Shown here piece by piece: positions 16,366 through 25,365 of a DNA stretch of 54,066 nt (positions within the stretch are counted from its first letter, which is position 1; the number at the start of each line of letters is the position of its first letter). Both the position numbers and the translations under genes were made by a program. The notes beneath the pieces are model-generated. The model saw only the letters and a program-made list of their open reading frames with translations, searched no databases and was not told the DNA's origin. The stretch is taken from NCBI GenBank assembly GCA_030403585.1, contig JAUEPE010000045.1, forward strand, positions 1 to 54,066. Direction: 5' to 3'. The DNA is from Frankia sp. RB7 (GTDB lineage Bacteria > Pseudomonadota > Alphaproteobacteria > Rhizobiales > Xanthobacteraceae).

Positions 16366-17391
16366 ATGGAATACCGACGCTTGGGCCGATCCGGCCTCAT
16401 GGTGCCCGCTTTGAGCCTTGGCACGGGCACGTTCGGCGGCGTCGGCCGTCTCGCGGCTTGGGGGACGACCGACGCGACCGAAGCGCGGCGCCTTCTGGAC
16501 ATTTGTCTCGAGGCCGGCGTGTCGATGTTCGACACCGCCGACGTCTATTCGCTCGGTGAATCCGAGCGGGTTCTCGGCGAAGCCATCAAGGGCCGCCGCG
16601 ACAAGGTGCTGGTCTCGACCAAGGCCACGTTCCGCTTCGGCGACGGCCCCAACGACATCGGCTCGTCACGCCAGCATCTGCTCGCGGCCATCGACGGCTC
16701 GCTGAGCCGGCTCGGCACCGATTACATCGACCTGTTCCAGCTCCATGGCTTCGATGCCATGACCCCGCCCGAGGAGGTGCTTAGCACCCTCGACGTCCTC
16801 GTGCGTGCCGGCAAGATCCGCTATGTCGGCGTCTCGAATTTCTCGGGCTGGCACCTGATGAAGTCGCTTGGCGTTGCCGACAAGCATGGCTTCCCGCGCT
16901 ACGTCGCCAACCAGACCTACTATTCGCTGGTCGGGCGCGACTATGAGTGGGAGCTGATGCCCCTCGGCCTCGACCAAGGGCTTGGCGCCGTGGTCTGGTC
17001 ACCGCTCGGATGGGGCCGCCTCACCGGAAAGATCCGCCGTGGCCAGCCGAAGCCTGAAGTGAGCCGCCTGCCCCAGACCGCCGATTTCGGGCCGCCGGTG
17101 CCGGACGAACATGTCTATCGCGTCGTCGAGGCCATCGACGAGGTCGCAAAGGAGACGGGCAAGAGCGTCTCCCAGATCGCACTGAATTGGCTGTTACAGC
17201 GTCCGACCGTTTCGACGCTGATCATCGGCGCCCGCAACGAGGCACAGTTGCGCGAAAACCTCGGCGCGGTCGGATGGTCCTTGACCAAGGATCAGATCGC
17301 GAAGCTCGACGCGGCCAGCAAGGTGACGCTGCCCTATCCGTACTGGCACCAGCGGGGGACGTTCTCCGACCGTAATCCACCTCCGGTGTAG
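16366..17391 (+). CDS. Aldo/keto reductase
   Basis: A 341-residue NAD(P)H-dependent oxidoreductase of the aldo/keto reductase superfamily (TIM barrel). The catalytic tetrad is intact: Asp56 and Tyr61 in FDTADVYSLG, Lys86 in STKATF, and His127 in LFQLHGFD. A cofactor-binding region near IIGARNEAQLRENLGAV completes it. Length and the N-terminal MEYRRLGRSGL fit the AKR11/YajO-type group. It starts with ATG at 16366 behind GAGGAG. No partner gene indicates a substrate; it may act in aldehyde detoxification or sugar metabolism. Confidence 0.88.
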   Translation: MEYRRLGRSGLMVPALSLGTGTFGGVGRLAAWGTTDATEARRLLDICLEAGVSMFDTADVYSLGESERVLGEAIKGRRDKVLVSTKATFRFGDGPNDIGSSRQHLLAAIDGSLSRLGTDYIDLFQLHGFDAMTPPEEVLSTLDVLVRAGKIRYVGVSNFSGWHLMKSLGVADKHGFPRYVANQTYYSLVGRDYEWELMPLGLDQGLGAVVWSPLGWGRLTGKIRRGQPKPEVSRLPQTADFGPPVPDEHVYRVVEAIDEVAKETGKSVSQIALNWLLQRPTVSTLIIGARNEAQLRENLGAVGWSLTKDQIAKLDAASKVTLPYPYWHQRGTFSDRNPPPV

Positions 17392-17482
17392 TAGGCTTAC
17401 CCGCGAGGGCTGGCCTGATTTGAGCTGCATCAATCCGGCCCGTATGGATCGTGGCATCGTGCGGGCCTTGCGAGGCAGCCCG

Positions 17483-17653
17483 ATGCGCCGATTTGCCATG
17501 AAGGCCCTCCTCAATCTCAACCGCGCCGAGCGGACGCTGCGCTCCGCGCGGACGCGGATCGATTGGGATCGCACCGCTATTGTCGTCTCTACGGCGGTGA
17601 CGCTCGGGCTTGTCGCGCTCTACATCTTCGGCAAGGCGACCTCGCGCTGGTGA
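17483..17653 (+). CDS. Small single-pass membrane protein
   Basis: A 56-residue protein with a basic N-terminal half (ALLNLNRAERTLRSARTRIDWD) and one membrane helix near the C terminus (TAIVVSTAVTLGLVALYIFG). Several starts are possible; ATG at 17483 or 17498 gives the same helix. The composition (charged helix, then membrane segment) looks genuine, but I recognise no family. The gap 17392-17801 otherwise holds nothing else I can identify. Confidence 0.4.
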   Translation: MRRFAMKALLNLNRAERTLRSARTRIDWDRTAIVVSTAVTLGLVALYIFGKATSRW

Positions 17654-17801
17654 GGCGGCGAGAGCCTCACCGATCCATGCCTGTCGCGCCGGGAGACCCG
17701 CTTCCGGCACAGGAACCGCCCGTGTCCTGCCGGGTTGCGATGCATCTCGCAATTTCCTAATCCGGAGGTCCAATACGGCTCGAATCAAGCAAGCCTCCAC
17801 C

Positions 17802-19223
17802 ATGTCGTCCGTCCCGATCGAGCATACCGACGGCCTGCCACAGCCCCAGCGCAATCAGGCGATCCTGACCATTGCGCTCGGTATCACCATGGCCGTCGTC
17901 GACAGCGCCATCGCCAATGTCGCACTGCCGACGATCGCGGCCGACCTGAATGCGAGCCCGGCCTTCTCGATCTGGATCGTCAACGGCTACCAGCTCGCGA
18001 TCACGATCTCGCTGCTGCCGCTGGCGTCGCTCGGCGAGATCGTCGGCTATCGTCGCGTCTATCTGGTCGGGCTCGTGCTGTTCACGCTTGCATCTGCTTT
18101 CTGCGCGCTCGCGCATACGCTGCCGCTGCTGACGATCACGCGCATCATCCAGGGGTTTGGCGCGGCCGGCATCATGAGTGTCAACTCGGCGCTGGTCCGC
18201 TTCACCTATCCGCGCAGCCTGCTCGGCCGCGGCATCGGGCTCAATGCGCTCGTCGTAGCCTTCTCCGCTGCGGTCGGGCCGACGCTCGCCGCCGCCATCC
18301 TCGCAGTCGGCAGCTGGCCCTGGCTGTTCGCCATCAACATTCCGCTCGGCGTGGTGACGCTGGTGCTCGGCTGGCGCAGCCTGCCGCACACCACGCCTGC
18401 GAGCCATTCCTTCGACTGGCAGAGTGCGGGGCTCTCGGCGATCACCTTCGGCATCGGCATCGCCGCGATCGACAGCGTCGGCCACGGCGAGGCGACAATC
18501 ACCTGCCTCGTCCAGTTCGCCGTCGCGATCGTCGCCGGCGCGTTGCTCATCTATCGCGAAACGCACATGAGGTCGCCGCTGCTGCCGGTCGACCTGTTGC
18601 GCATCCCGGTGTTCGGGCTCTCGATTGCGACCTCGATCGCCTCGTTCTGCGCGCAGATGCTGGCCTTCGTCGCGATCCCCTTCTACCTCCAGAGCCGCTT
18701 CGGCTATTCCGCCGTGCATATGGGCCTCCTGATCACGCCATGGCCGATTGCGGTGGCCTTCGCGGCTCCCCTGGCCGGCCGCCTGGTCGAGCACTATCCG
18801 GCCGGCCTGCTCGGCGGTATCGGGCTGACGCTGTTCGCCTGTGGCCTCGCTGCGCTCGCCTTCCTGCCCGCGAGCCCGACACCGCTCGACATCATCTGGC
18901 GGATGGCGCTGGCGGGCGCCGGCTTCGGCCTGTTCCAGACCCCGAACAACCGCACCATGATCGCGGCCGCTCCGCGCGAGCGTTCCGGCGGCGCCAGCGG
19001 CATGCTGGGCACGGCGCGGCTGCTCGGCCAGACCACGGGCGCTGCGCTGGTGGCGCTGTTCCTGGGCCGCTATCCGATCGACGGAACCCGGATCGCGCTC
19101 CTCACCGGCGTCGGATTTGCGCTCTGCGGTGCGATGCTGAGCATGCTGCGGTTGTCGCCTGCGGGCGCGCGCGGCGCCGAACATGTCCGCGTGCAGGACG
19201 ACCAGCGCCTGCGGGGTGAGTAG
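17802..19223 (+). CDS. MFS drug/proton antiporter, DHA2 (14-helix) family
   Basis: A 473-residue inner membrane exporter of the major facilitator superfamily, EmrB/QacA (DHA2) type, with about 14 hydrophobic segments. The family motif appears as TMAVVDSAIANVALPTIAADL at the first helix, the motif A loop as GEIVGYRRVYLVG, and motif C as VVAFSAAVGPTLAAA. Such proteins export drugs, dyes or metabolites in exchange for protons. No EmrA-type membrane fusion gene is adjacent, so it probably acts alone. ATG at 17802 is in place of a much longer upstream frame lacking protein character. Confidence 0.85.
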   Translation: MSSVPIEHTDGLPQPQRNQAILTIALGITMAVVDSAIANVALPTIAADLNASPAFSIWIVNGYQLAITISLLPLASLGEIVGYRRVYLVGLVLFTLASAFCALAHTLPLLTITRIIQGFGAAGIMSVNSALVRFTYPRSLLGRGIGLNALVVAFSAAVGPTLAAAILAVGSWPWLFAINIPLGVVTLVLGWRSLPHTTPASHSFDWQSAGLSAITFGIGIAAIDSVGHGEATITCLVQFAVAIVAGALLIYRETHMRSPLLPVDLLRIPVFGLSIATSIASFCAQMLAFVAIPFYLQSRFGYSAVHMGLLITPWPIAVAFAAPLAGRLVEHYPAGLLGGIGLTLFACGLAALAFLPASPTPLDIIWRMALAGAGFGLFQTPNNRTMIAAAPRERSGGASGMLGTARLLGQTTGAALVALFLGRYPIDGTRIALLTGVGFALCGAMLSMLRLSPAGARGAEHVRVQDDQRLRGE

Positions 19224-19241
19224 GGCTGCGTCCGGCGCGCC

Positions 19242-19790
19242 TTACATCTTCACCATCTCGGTGCGATATTTCGACAGCAGTGCCGCGATCAACTTGCCCT
19301 TCTCGGCCATCTCTTCCGGGGTCGGCTTCGGCGGTGGCGATGTGCGGCTTTCGACGGGAAAGCCGACTGCCAGGAAGAACTCGTCCTGTCCCGCGGGCGT
19401 ACACATACACAGCATACGGGCCGCCTTGCCGGACACGTTCTTGAACGCATGCGGGGCGTTGGCCGGAACGTTGACGGTCGCCCCCGCACGTACGATGTGG
19501 GATTTTCCGCGAAAGGTGAATTCAAGCTCGCCTTCGAGGAGAGTGAACATTTCCTCGAAATCGTGGCGGTGCGGTGGGGGCCCGCCGCCGGCGGGCACCA
19601 GCATGTCGACCAGGCAATAGCGTCCAGCGGTCTGCGCACCTGACACCAGGATCGTGTAGGTGCCACCGGCCACCGAAACATGCGGCACGTCGGCGCCGTC
19701 GGGATCGGCGACCGTCAGGGCGCGGCATGGATCGTCGGCGGGGATCGAGGACGCTGGCGGAGAATTTGCAGAAGGCGCGTTGTTGGTCAT
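19242..19790 (-). CDS. Cupin domain protein
   Basis: A 182-residue single cupin (small beta barrel). The metal-binding first motif is PPPHRHDFEEMFTLLEGELEF and the second is NVPANAPHAFKNVSG, so a divalent metal site is likely intact. A polar linker with proline leads into a helical C-terminal tail (about residues 145-182). Cupins of this form include small dioxygenases and ligand-binding proteins; the true activity is unknown. The gene lies downstream of the clpA terminator and has its own start region. Confidence 0.75.
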   Translation of the reverse strand: MTNNAPSANSPPASSIPADDPCRALTVADPDGADVPHVSVAGGTYTILVSGAQTAGRYCLVDMLVPAGGGPPPHRHDFEEMFTLLEGELEFTFRGKSHIVRAGATVNVPANAPHAFKNVSGKAARMLCMCTPAGQDEFFLAVGFPVESRTSPPPKPTPEEMAEKGKLIAALLSKYRTEMVKM

Positions 19791-19821
19791 CTCGGATCTC
19801 GTTGCCTGTGGTGATTGTCAA

Positions 19822-19855
19822 CAAAAAAGGCCGGCTTTTCAGCCGGCCTTTTCGA
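19822..19855 (-). terminator. Bidirectional intrinsic terminator after clpA
   Basis: A GGCCGGCT/AGCCGGCC stem with a four-base loop is flanked by A6 on one side and T4 on the other, so it can end transcription on either strand. It lies just after the clpA stop on the minus strand and ahead of the cupin gene. Confidence 0.85.
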
Positions 19856-19871
19856 TTTACGACGCTTGCGA

Positions 19872-22277
19872 TCAAGCCTTGACCAGCGGGCCCTTCGAGG
19901 TCGGCCCCTTGGACCCGCCGGGGCCGCCCGGCTTGGGCTTACCCGGCGGACGCTTGCGGGCGGGCAGCTTTTCCTGCTTCGGCGTGACCGGGCCCTCGAC
20001 GAACTCGAAGCCGATCTTTTCCTTGGTCTCGTCGGCCTCGTCCTTGACCAGGACGACGCGGACGTGACCGCCACCCTTGAGCTTGCCGAACAGCACCTCG
20101 TCAGCCAACGGCTTCTTGATGTGCTCCTGGATGACACGGGCCATCGGCCGCGCCCCCATCTGCTCGTCGTAGCCGTGCTTGACCAGCCAGGCCTTGGCGG
20201 GCTCGGACAGCTCGATGGTGACGTCGCGATCGCCGAGCTGCGCCTCGAGCTGAAGCACGAACTTCTCGACAACCGTGCCGATCACCTCGACGCTGAGATG
20301 GCCGAACGAGACGATGGCATCGAGGCGGTTGCGGAATTCGGGCGCGAACTGCCGGTTGATCGCCTCGTGGTCGTCGCCTTCCCGCTTGGAGCGCGTGAAG
20401 CCGAACGCCTGCTTGGCGAGATCCGAAGCGCCCGCATTCGTGGTCATGATCAGGATGACGTTGCGGAAGTTGACCTGCTTGCCGTTGTGGTCGGTGAGCC
20501 GGCCGTGATCCATAATCTGGAGCAGCACGTTGTAGAGGTCGGGATGCGCCTTCTCGATTTCGTCGAGCAGCACCACGCAATGCGGATGCTGATCAACGCC
20601 GTCGGTCAGCAGGCCGCCCTGGTCGAAGCCGACATAGCCGGGAGGCGCGCCGATCAGGCGCGACACGGTGTGCCGCTCCATGTATTCGGACATGTCGAAG
20701 CGCAAGAGCTCGACGCCGAGCGACGCCGCGAGCTGCTTGGCAACCTCGGTCTTGCCGACGCCGGTCGGACCCGAGAACAGGTAGCAGCCGATCGGCTTCT
20801 CCGGCTCGCGCAGGCCCGCGCGGGCGAGCTTGATGGACGCTGCCAGCGACTCGATCGCCTTGTCCTGGCCGAACACGGTGCGCTTCAGGGTCTGCTCGAG
20901 ATGCTTGAGCACCTCGGCGTCGTCCTTCGACACGCTCTTCGGCGGGATCCGCGCCATCGAGGCGATCGTGGTCTCGATCTCCTTGATGCCGATGGTCTTC
21001 TTGCGCTTGTTCTCGGCGACCAACATCTGCGCCGCGCCGGACTCGTCGATCACATCGATCGCCTTGTCGGGCAGCTTGCGGTCATGGATGTAGCGCGAGG
21101 AGAGCTGCACGGCAGCCTCGATCGCCTCATTGGTGTACTTCAGCCGGTGATAGTCCTCGAAGTACGGCTTGAGGCCCTTGAGGATGGCGATGGCGTCCTC
21201 GACCGTCGGCTCGTTTACGTCGATCTTCTGGAAGCGCCGCACCAGCGCGCGGTCCTTCTCGAAGTGCTGACGGTATTCCTTGTAGGTGGTCGAGCCCATG
21301 CAGCGGATCGTGCCCGAGGCGAGCGCAGGCTTGAGCAGATTCGATGCGTCCATTGCGCCACCCGACGTCGCGCCCGCACCGATCACGGTGTGGATCTCGT
21401 CGATGAACAGGATGGCGTTGGGATGTGCCTCGAGCTCCTTCAGCACCTGCTTGAGGCGCTCCTCGAAGTCGCCGCGATAGCGCGTGCCGGCGAGCAGCGT
21501 GCCCATGTCGAGCGAGAACACGGTCGCAGCCGCCAGCACCTCCGGCACCTCGCTATCGACAATGCGCTTGGCAAGGCCCTCCGCGATCGCGGTCTTGCCG
21601 ACGCCGGCCTCGCCCACGAACAGCGGATTGTTCTTCTGGCGGCGGCACAGCACCTGGATCGCGCGGTTGATCTCGGAATTGCGTCCGATCACCGGATCGA
21701 TCTTGCCGTCACGCGCCTTCTTGTTGAGGTTGACGCAATAGGTATCGAGCGCCTCGCCCTTCTTCTTGGCATCCTCGGCACCCTTGGTCTCGGTCTCCTC
21801 GTCGACACCGCGCACCGGCCGCGCCTCGGAGACGCCCGGCCGCTTGGCAATGCCGTGGCTGATGTAGTTGACGGCGTCGTAGCGCGTCATGTCCTGCTCC
21901 TGCAGGAAGTACGCGGCATGACTCTCGCGCTCGGCGAAGATCGCGATCAACACGTTTGCACCGGTCACCTCTTCGCGACCGGAGGATTGCACGTGGATCA
22001 CCGCGCGCTGGATCACGCGCTGGAAACCGGCGGTCGGCTTGGCGTCGTCGGCACCATCCGTGACCAGATTCTCGAATTCGGTCTCAAGATAATTGACGAG
22101 GCTCGTGCGGAGCTTGTCGAGATCGACGCTACAGGCGCGCATGACGGCGGCTGCATCGGAGTCATCGATCAGGGAGAGCAGGAGATGCTCGAGCGTCGCG
22201 TATTGGTGATGACGCTCGTTGGCGATCGCCAGTGCACGATGCAGGGATTGTTCAAGGCTTTGAGAAAAAGTCGGCAT
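19872..22277 (-). CDS. clpA: ATP-dependent Clp protease ATPase subunit ClpA
   Basis: An 801-residue AAA+ unfoldase that feeds proteins to the ClpP peptidase. The N-terminal adaptor-binding domain covers residues 1 to about 145, then two AAA+ modules with Walker A motifs GEAGVGKT and GPTGVGKT and the Walker B segments LFIDEIH and LLDEIEKA. The ClpP-contacting IGF-type loop lies in the second module. The last 45 residues are rich in Pro, Lys and Gly (KRPPGKPKPGG), a longer tail than in E. coli. ATG at 22277 follows GAGGA. ClpS, its adaptor, is the next gene upstream on the same strand after a 295-bp gap, which is wide enough for a separate promoter. Confidence 0.97.
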   Translation of the reverse strand: MPTFSQSLEQSLHRALAIANERHHQYATLEHLLLSLIDDSDAAAVMRACSVDLDKLRTSLVNYLETEFENLVTDGADDAKPTAGFQRVIQRAVIHVQSSGREEVTGANVLIAIFAERESHAAYFLQEQDMTRYDAVNYISHGIAKRPGVSEARPVRGVDEETETKGAEDAKKKGEALDTYCVNLNKKARDGKIDPVIGRNSEINRAIQVLCRRQKNNPLFVGEAGVGKTAIAEGLAKRIVDSEVPEVLAAATVFSLDMGTLLAGTRYRGDFEERLKQVLKELEAHPNAILFIDEIHTVIGAGATSGGAMDASNLLKPALASGTIRCMGSTTYKEYRQHFEKDRALVRRFQKIDVNEPTVEDAIAILKGLKPYFEDYHRLKYTNEAIEAAVQLSSRYIHDRKLPDKAIDVIDESGAAQMLVAENKRKKTIGIKEIETTIASMARIPPKSVSKDDAEVLKHLEQTLKRTVFGQDKAIESLAASIKLARAGLREPEKPIGCYLFSGPTGVGKTEVAKQLAASLGVELLRFDMSEYMERHTVSRLIGAPPGYVGFDQGGLLTDGVDQHPHCVVLLDEIEKAHPDLYNVLLQIMDHGRLTDHNGKQVNFRNVILIMTTNAGASDLAKQAFGFTRSKREGDDHEAINRQFAPEFRNRLDAIVSFGHLSVEVIGTVVEKFVLQLEAQLGDRDVTIELSEPAKAWLVKHGYDEQMGARPMARVIQEHIKKPLADEVLFGKLKGGGHVRVVLVKDEADETKEKIGFEFVEGPVTPKQEKLPARKRPPGKPKPGGPGGSKGPTSKGPLVKA

Positions 22278-22436
22278 TCGCGTCCTCTATGGCCCCCACC
22301 ATCATGATCGCCATCGCCCGGTCAGGCAACAACAACCTTTGTCACATATAGTTATACAAGACCGCGGCAAAAGACCGGTTCCGCGACTCGATGGGCATTA
22401 CGCGCCCACCGCATTCTCGATGCAAAACCCGTTCCG

Positions 22437-22463
22437 ATTTGGGCAAAACTACCCATTTGGGCA
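22437..22463. promoter_or_regulatory. Direct repeat ATTTGGGCA upstream of clpA
   Basis: Two identical copies of ATTTGGGCA start 18 bp apart (22437 and 22455), about 160-185 bp before the clpA start. They may form a binding site. I recognise no known regulator motif, and the rest of the 295-bp gap shows nothing definite. Confidence 0.25.
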
Positions 22464-22572
22464 GGATCGGCGTCCGCGCTGATTTTAGCCGGATCAAGCA
22501 GCAGTATCCGCTGACATCACACACCGCACAAACAGAGCCGATCTAACTAAAACTCGGGACTCGAACGCGCAG

Positions 22573-22905
22573 TTACTTCTTTTCCATCACGCATTGCAGC
22601 GGGTGCTGGTGCTTGCGGGCGAAATCCATCACCTGCGTCACCTTGGTCTCGGCAATCTCGTAGGTGAACACGCCGCACTCGCCGATCCCGTGATGATGGA
22701 CGTGCAGCATGATCTTGGTCGCGGCCTCGATATCCTTCTGGAAGAACTTCTCCAGCACATGGACGACGAATTCCATCGGCGTGTAGTCGTCATTGAGGAT
22801 CAGCACGCGATACAGGTTCGGCCGCTTGGTCTTGGGTTTGACCTTGGTGATGACAGACGTGTTCGGACCCGCCGGGCCACTGGAACGGTTCTCGTCATTG
22901 CTCAT
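22573..22905 (-). CDS. clpS: ClpS adaptor of the ClpAP protease (N-end rule)
   Basis: A 110-residue adaptor that hands N-degron substrates to ClpA. The conserved ClpS core is present: NLYRVLILNDDYTPMEFVVHVL, the LHVHHHGIGECGVFTYE segment and the C-terminal QHPLQCVMEKK. The disordered N-terminal arm (residues 1-30) is as expected. ATG at 22905 is chosen because related Bradyrhizobium proteins begin at MSNDENR; an ATG at 22965 would add 20 unconserved residues. It lies upstream of clpA on the same strand. Confidence 0.95.
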   Translation of the reverse strand: MSNDENRSSGPAGPNTSVITKVKPKTKRPNLYRVLILNDDYTPMEFVVHVLEKFFQKDIEAATKIMLHVHHHGIGECGVFTYEIAETKVTQVMDFARKHQHPLQCVMEKK

Positions 22906-23350
22906 CCGGGGAGCGTGGGCGGCGGCCGCCGCGGACAGGTCTAGTCTGGAAGTCAGTTGCGGCATGGCTCAGGCGTTCAAATTCCCCACGGAAGCGTATG
23001 GCGGTTTGCCGCGCGGTCCCGCACTGGGGAGCCTGGCACGGGCGCGCCGCCTTATTGGATCGCCGCTTCCAACCGGTCCGGTTGAAGCCGGATCGATTGC
23101 AGGGAATATGGGCCCGCCCCCGGCTCGCCGCAAGCATGCAAAGGCCCAGCCGATGCGGCCGCGACGGTCCCGATTCCCGGTCCGGGCGATCCAGGCCAAG
23201 GTTAACCAATCCAGACCGATTTGCCAAAATAATCCGTCCCCGGTTTCACCGACATTAACCAGGAACCCCTTCGGCGGCGAGGGCGCGACCTTTTGCGCGC
23301 AATTGGCCCCGGTTTTGTACGGTCAAATTTACCTGGTCTTCAACCGCGTG

Positions 23351-23382
23351 CCCCGAAATCAGGCAAACCAGAGATTTCGGGG
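23351..23382 (+). promoter_or_regulatory. Ribosome-binding-site hairpin of the TadG-like gene
   Basis: CCCCGAAATC (23351-23360) and GATTTCGGGG (23373-23382) are a perfect 10-base inverted repeat with a 12-base loop. The 3' arm contains the GGGG of the Shine-Dalgarno (GGGGAA) for the ATG at 23389, so folding would hide the ribosome site. It could control translation, or it could be a DNA operator. The rest of 22906-23388 shows no gene. Confidence 0.6.
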
Positions 23383-23388
23383 AACGTC

Positions 23389-24795
23389 ATGTTTCGCCTG
23401 CCCGCCGCCCGGTGCACTCCTCGTCGACCCCTGGCTCGTTTTGCCGCCGCCGAGCAAGCCAACGTCGCCGTGATCTTCGCGATCATGCTGTTCCCGACCA
23501 TCTATTTGTTGGGCATGACGCTCGATTACACCCAGGCCCAACGCCGGCAATCGCAACTGGACGCCGCTGCAGACGCCGCTGCAATCGCGGCGGTGACGCC
23601 ATCGATGATGGCCCAGAGCACGACGGTCGCACAGACGACCGCTACGAATATCTTCAATGCGACAGCGAATGCGATCGCCGGCGGCCTGACAGGGAATCCG
23701 ATCCTGACGGTCAACGTCGGCAACACCGGCCTGGTGCGCACTGCGACCGTCAGCTACACCGCGAACTCCAGCAACGCCTTCCCGACGTTGCTCGGTGCCC
23801 CCGTGTGGCCGATCAGGGGTGCAGCGACGGCCAGCGCCTCCGGCGCGCCGAACATCAATTTCTATCTGCTGCTCGACGACTCGCCGTCCATGGGTATCGC
23901 AGCGACGTCCACCGATATCACCAACATGATAGCCGCGACAAAAAACCAGCCCTCTGGCTCGGCGAACTGCGCGTTCGCCTGTCATGAAGCGCACCCCAAC
24001 CTAGACTCTGGCGCAAATTCTTCGACCAAGGACAACCTCACCATCGCACGCAGCAAAAATATTACGCTGCGAATCGACCTCGTGGCTCAGGCGACCGCAA
24101 GTCTCATGAGTACCGCGCAATCCGTACAGGCGACGCAGAACAACACCTACAAGGCTGCGATCTATACATTCGACTACGGATTCAACACGGTTTATGCGCC
24201 GTCGGGGCTGCCATCCGCCGACCTGTCGAGTGCTGCGACCTCGGCCGCGAACAACATCTCGCTTCTCACCGTCGACCATCAGAACTGCGTCGTTTCGGGA
24301 AGCTGCAGCACCGACTATGGCACTGACATCGAGAACGCGCTCTCGAGCGTCAATGCGCTCATGCCCTTACCCGGCGGAGGATCCAACCAAACCGGAGACA
24401 CGCCTCAGGAAGTGGTGTTCCTCGTCACCGACGGGGTTGATGACAAGATGGTGTCGCTGAGCTCGTCCTGCAGCGGAACGCCGCTTGCCAACGGCTCCAA
24501 GTATCGGTGCCAGCAGCCGATCAACACGTCGATATGCACGACGATCAAGAACCGGGGAATTCGCATCGCGGTGCTCTATACCGAGTACCTGCCGCTGCCG
24601 ACCAACAGCTGGTACAACAGCTACATCGCGCCATTCAACAATCCCTCGTCGTCGACCGGACAGATCGCGCAGAACGCGAAGTCCTGCGCGTCGCCCGGCC
24701 TGTTCTACGACGTACAATCGGGCGGCGACATCACCGACGCACTCAAGAAACTGTTCCTGTTGGTCGTGGAAACGGCCCCTCACCTGACCAACTGA
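23389..24795 (+). CDS. TadG-like pilus assembly protein with von Willebrand A domain
   Basis: A 468-residue envelope protein. A short basic N terminus is followed by one membrane helix (ANVAVIFAIMLFPTIYLLGMTL) and a TadE/TadG-type linker (LDYTQAQRRQSQLDAAADAAA). Residues about 160 onwards are a VWA fold with the MIDAS motif LDDSPSMG (D-x-S-x-S) and several Cys pairs, consistent with an extracytoplasmic location. This is the layout of TadG in the Flp/Tad pilus system. It is first of three clustered genes of this type; no tadA, tadB, tadC or prepilin gene is within the window. A perfect hairpin covers its ribosome binding site. Confidence 0.8.
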   Translation: MFRLPAARCTPRRPLARFAAAEQANVAVIFAIMLFPTIYLLGMTLDYTQAQRRQSQLDAAADAAAIAAVTPSMMAQSTTVAQTTATNIFNATANAIAGGLTGNPILTVNVGNTGLVRTATVSYTANSSNAFPTLLGAPVWPIRGAATASASGAPNINFYLLLDDSPSMGIAATSTDITNMIAATKNQPSGSANCAFACHEAHPNLDSGANSSTKDNLTIARSKNITLRIDLVAQATASLMSTAQSVQATQNNTYKAAIYTFDYGFNTVYAPSGLPSADLSSAATSAANNISLLTVDHQNCVVSGSCSTDYGTDIENALSSVNALMPLPGGGSNQTGDTPQEVVFLVTDGVDDKMVSLSSSCSGTPLANGSKYRCQQPINTSICTTIKNRGIRIAVLYTEYLPLPTNSWYNSYIAPFNNPSSSTGQIAQNAKSCASPGLFYDVQSGGDITDALKKLFLLVVETAPHLTN

Positions 24796-24804
24796 GCTCA
24801 CGTC

Positions 24805-25365
24805 ATGCCCGAGTTGCGAGCCATATCCGGAAAGCGACGCCTTCGCGAGCTGTTCGCAACTTTCCGCAAAGACGAAGACGGCGCGAACGCTGTCGAATTC
24901 GCGCTGGTTGCGCCGGTGTTCATTGCGTTACTGGTTGGAATCATCCAGATCTTCCTGGTCTTCTTCGGTCAGCAGCTGCTTCAGCAGGTCGTGCAGCAGT
25001 CGGCGCGCCAGGTCATGACCGGCCAAGTACAGGCGGCCGGCATGACGCAGACCCAATTTTCGACCCTGGTCTGCTCGCAGGTCCGTATCATCTTCAACTG
25101 CAACAAGTTGATGATCAGCGTTCAGTCCGGGAGCAGCTGGTCGGCGTTGAGCGCGGCTGCACCAACACTAACTTTCAATGCCGACGGCAGTGTCGCCAAC
25201 AGCTGGCCCTTCAACCCGGGAGGCCCCAGCGACAAGGTCATCATGGCGGTGATCTACCAATGGCCGGTCTTCATGGGACCGCTCGGCTTTACCCTTGCAA
25301 ACCTGTCCAACGGCAATCGCCAGATCACGGCAACCGCCGCTTTCCAGAACGAGCCCTATCAATGA
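24805..25365 (+). CDS. TadE/TadG-like pseudopilin protein (first)
   Basis: A 186-residue protein with a short basic head (FRKDEDGANAVEFALVAPVF) and one membrane helix in the TadE pattern: small residues, then Glu, then a long hydrophobic run. Such proteins are minor pilin-like parts of the Tad secretion system. The rest is extracytoplasmic. It lies nine bases after the VWA gene, and its stop overlaps the next start by four bases, so the three are one operon. Confidence 0.8.
   Translation: MPELRAISGKRRLRELFATFRKDEDGANAVEFALVAPVFIALLVGIIQIFLVFFGQQLLQQVVQQSARQVMTGQVQAAGMTQTQFSTLVCSQVRIIFNCNKLMISVQSGSSWSALSAAAPTLTFNADGSVANSWPFNPGGPSDKVIMAVIYQWPVFMGPLGFTLANLSNGNRQITATAAFQNEPYQ

Noticed and set aside
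19815..22307. 830-codon open frame antisense to clpA
   Set aside because: It is a mirror of clpA codon bias in a high-GC genome; the clpA frame carries all AAA+ motifs.
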